From positions 60,001 through 124,000 of the forward strand of contig JAPFBL010000311.1 of the NCBI GenBank assembly GCA_026182355.1: a stretch of 64,000 bases of DNA, read 5' to 3'. Shown piece by piece: positions 63,823 through 64,000 of the stretch. Made by a program: the position numbers and the translations under genes. The stretch is from Hermatobates lingyangjiaoensis (Eukaryota; Arthropoda; Insecta; Hemiptera; Hermatobatidae). The notes under the pieces were generated by a model. It was given only the letters and a program-made list of their open reading frames with translations, did no database searches and was not told the origin of the DNA. Every line of letters starts with the position of its first letter. The first letter of the stretch is position 1.

Positions 63823-64000
63823 ACAGATTCAATAATATATCGACCGTTTGATATAATAGGTGTGTTCTCTAATCGAATATGGGTTTTTATGAGGATATAA
63901 GAAGAGTGTATGGAGAAGATGCCTATGAAAAAGGTTTTAAATAAAACCGAAACGTTGGCAACAAGAGTTTAATTTTTTATCCTGGAAAATTGACCGAACC
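63820..64000 (+). repeat. PLE 3' terminal repeat with degenerate core, cut by window end
   Basis: Starts with CAGATTCAATAATATATCGA as at 32556. At 63922-63965 it has GCCTATGAAAAA, GGTTTTAAATAAAACC, GAAACGTT, GGC, and the same ATCCTGGAAAATTGACCG tail as at 51.75 kb. CUGANGA is replaced by CTATGAA. Confidence 0.75.

Overview
This window reads as animal nuclear DNA, most probably from an arthropod, though that assignment is only moderate. It is strongly AT-rich, has no bacterial-style gene packing, carries short coding exons flanked by GT/AG splice signals, and is saturated with metazoan transposons: Penelope-like retroelements, Helitrons, mariner, pogo/Tigger-like and hAT elements, and a tRNA-derived SINE. 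One SINE tail is built of AACCT units, the complement of the arthropod-type TTAGG repeat, which is a weak hint only.

Layout. Bases 1-2957 are a 92-bp satellite array that continues off the left edge. From 3 to 6 kb come two Helitron copies, a foldback-type repeat and one candidate exon. Around 6.5-7.1 kb is an unexplained GC-rich island. Bases 9.6-10.7 kb hold an N-terminal and a GIY-YIG fragment of Penelope-like elements (PLEs). From 12.1 to 17.0 kb lies the best host gene: three minus-strand exons that splice in frame into a 116-residue protein resembling c-Myc-binding protein (MYCBP/AMY-1). Its introns hold SINEs, a tRNA-like relic and the 3' end of a Helitron with a helicase remnant. Just upstream (17.58-17.92 kb, and less surely 19.3 and 20.6 kb) are further minus-strand candidate exons of an unrecognised gene. 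The rest is mainly transposon: PLE endonuclease relics at 22.2, 29.0, 42.5, 50.5 and 51.2 kb; an internally deleted mariner at 27.3-28.1 kb; pogo/Tigger-like elements at 31.1 and 35.8 kb; a clean plus-strand exon at 34.97 kb; a second Helitron family at 45.6-47.7 kb; hAT-type MITEs at 48.4 and 54.0 kb; SINEs at 49.2, 55.5, 56.0 and 58.2 kb; and a cluster of PLE terminal repeats at 62.6-64.0 kb.

Main biological theme. More than twenty repeat arms of about ten sequence families share one core: CUGANGA, an imperfect hairpin, then GAAA, with short flanking helices. This is the hammerhead ribozyme core known from the terminal repeats of Penelope-like retroelements. The N position appears as U, A, C and G in different families, as expected for the only freely variable core base. 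All families also carry one extra unpaired base between CUGANGA and helix II. Most copies are arranged as head-to-head or tail-to-tail inverted pairs, some almost perfect, and several units combine a hammerhead-like leader with a short PLE N-terminal reading frame that stops at a (TA)n tract. I regard this set of hammerhead-bearing, foldback PLE derivatives as the system most worth study here.

All exon and family calls come from reading the sequence by eye; no alignment or folding program was run.
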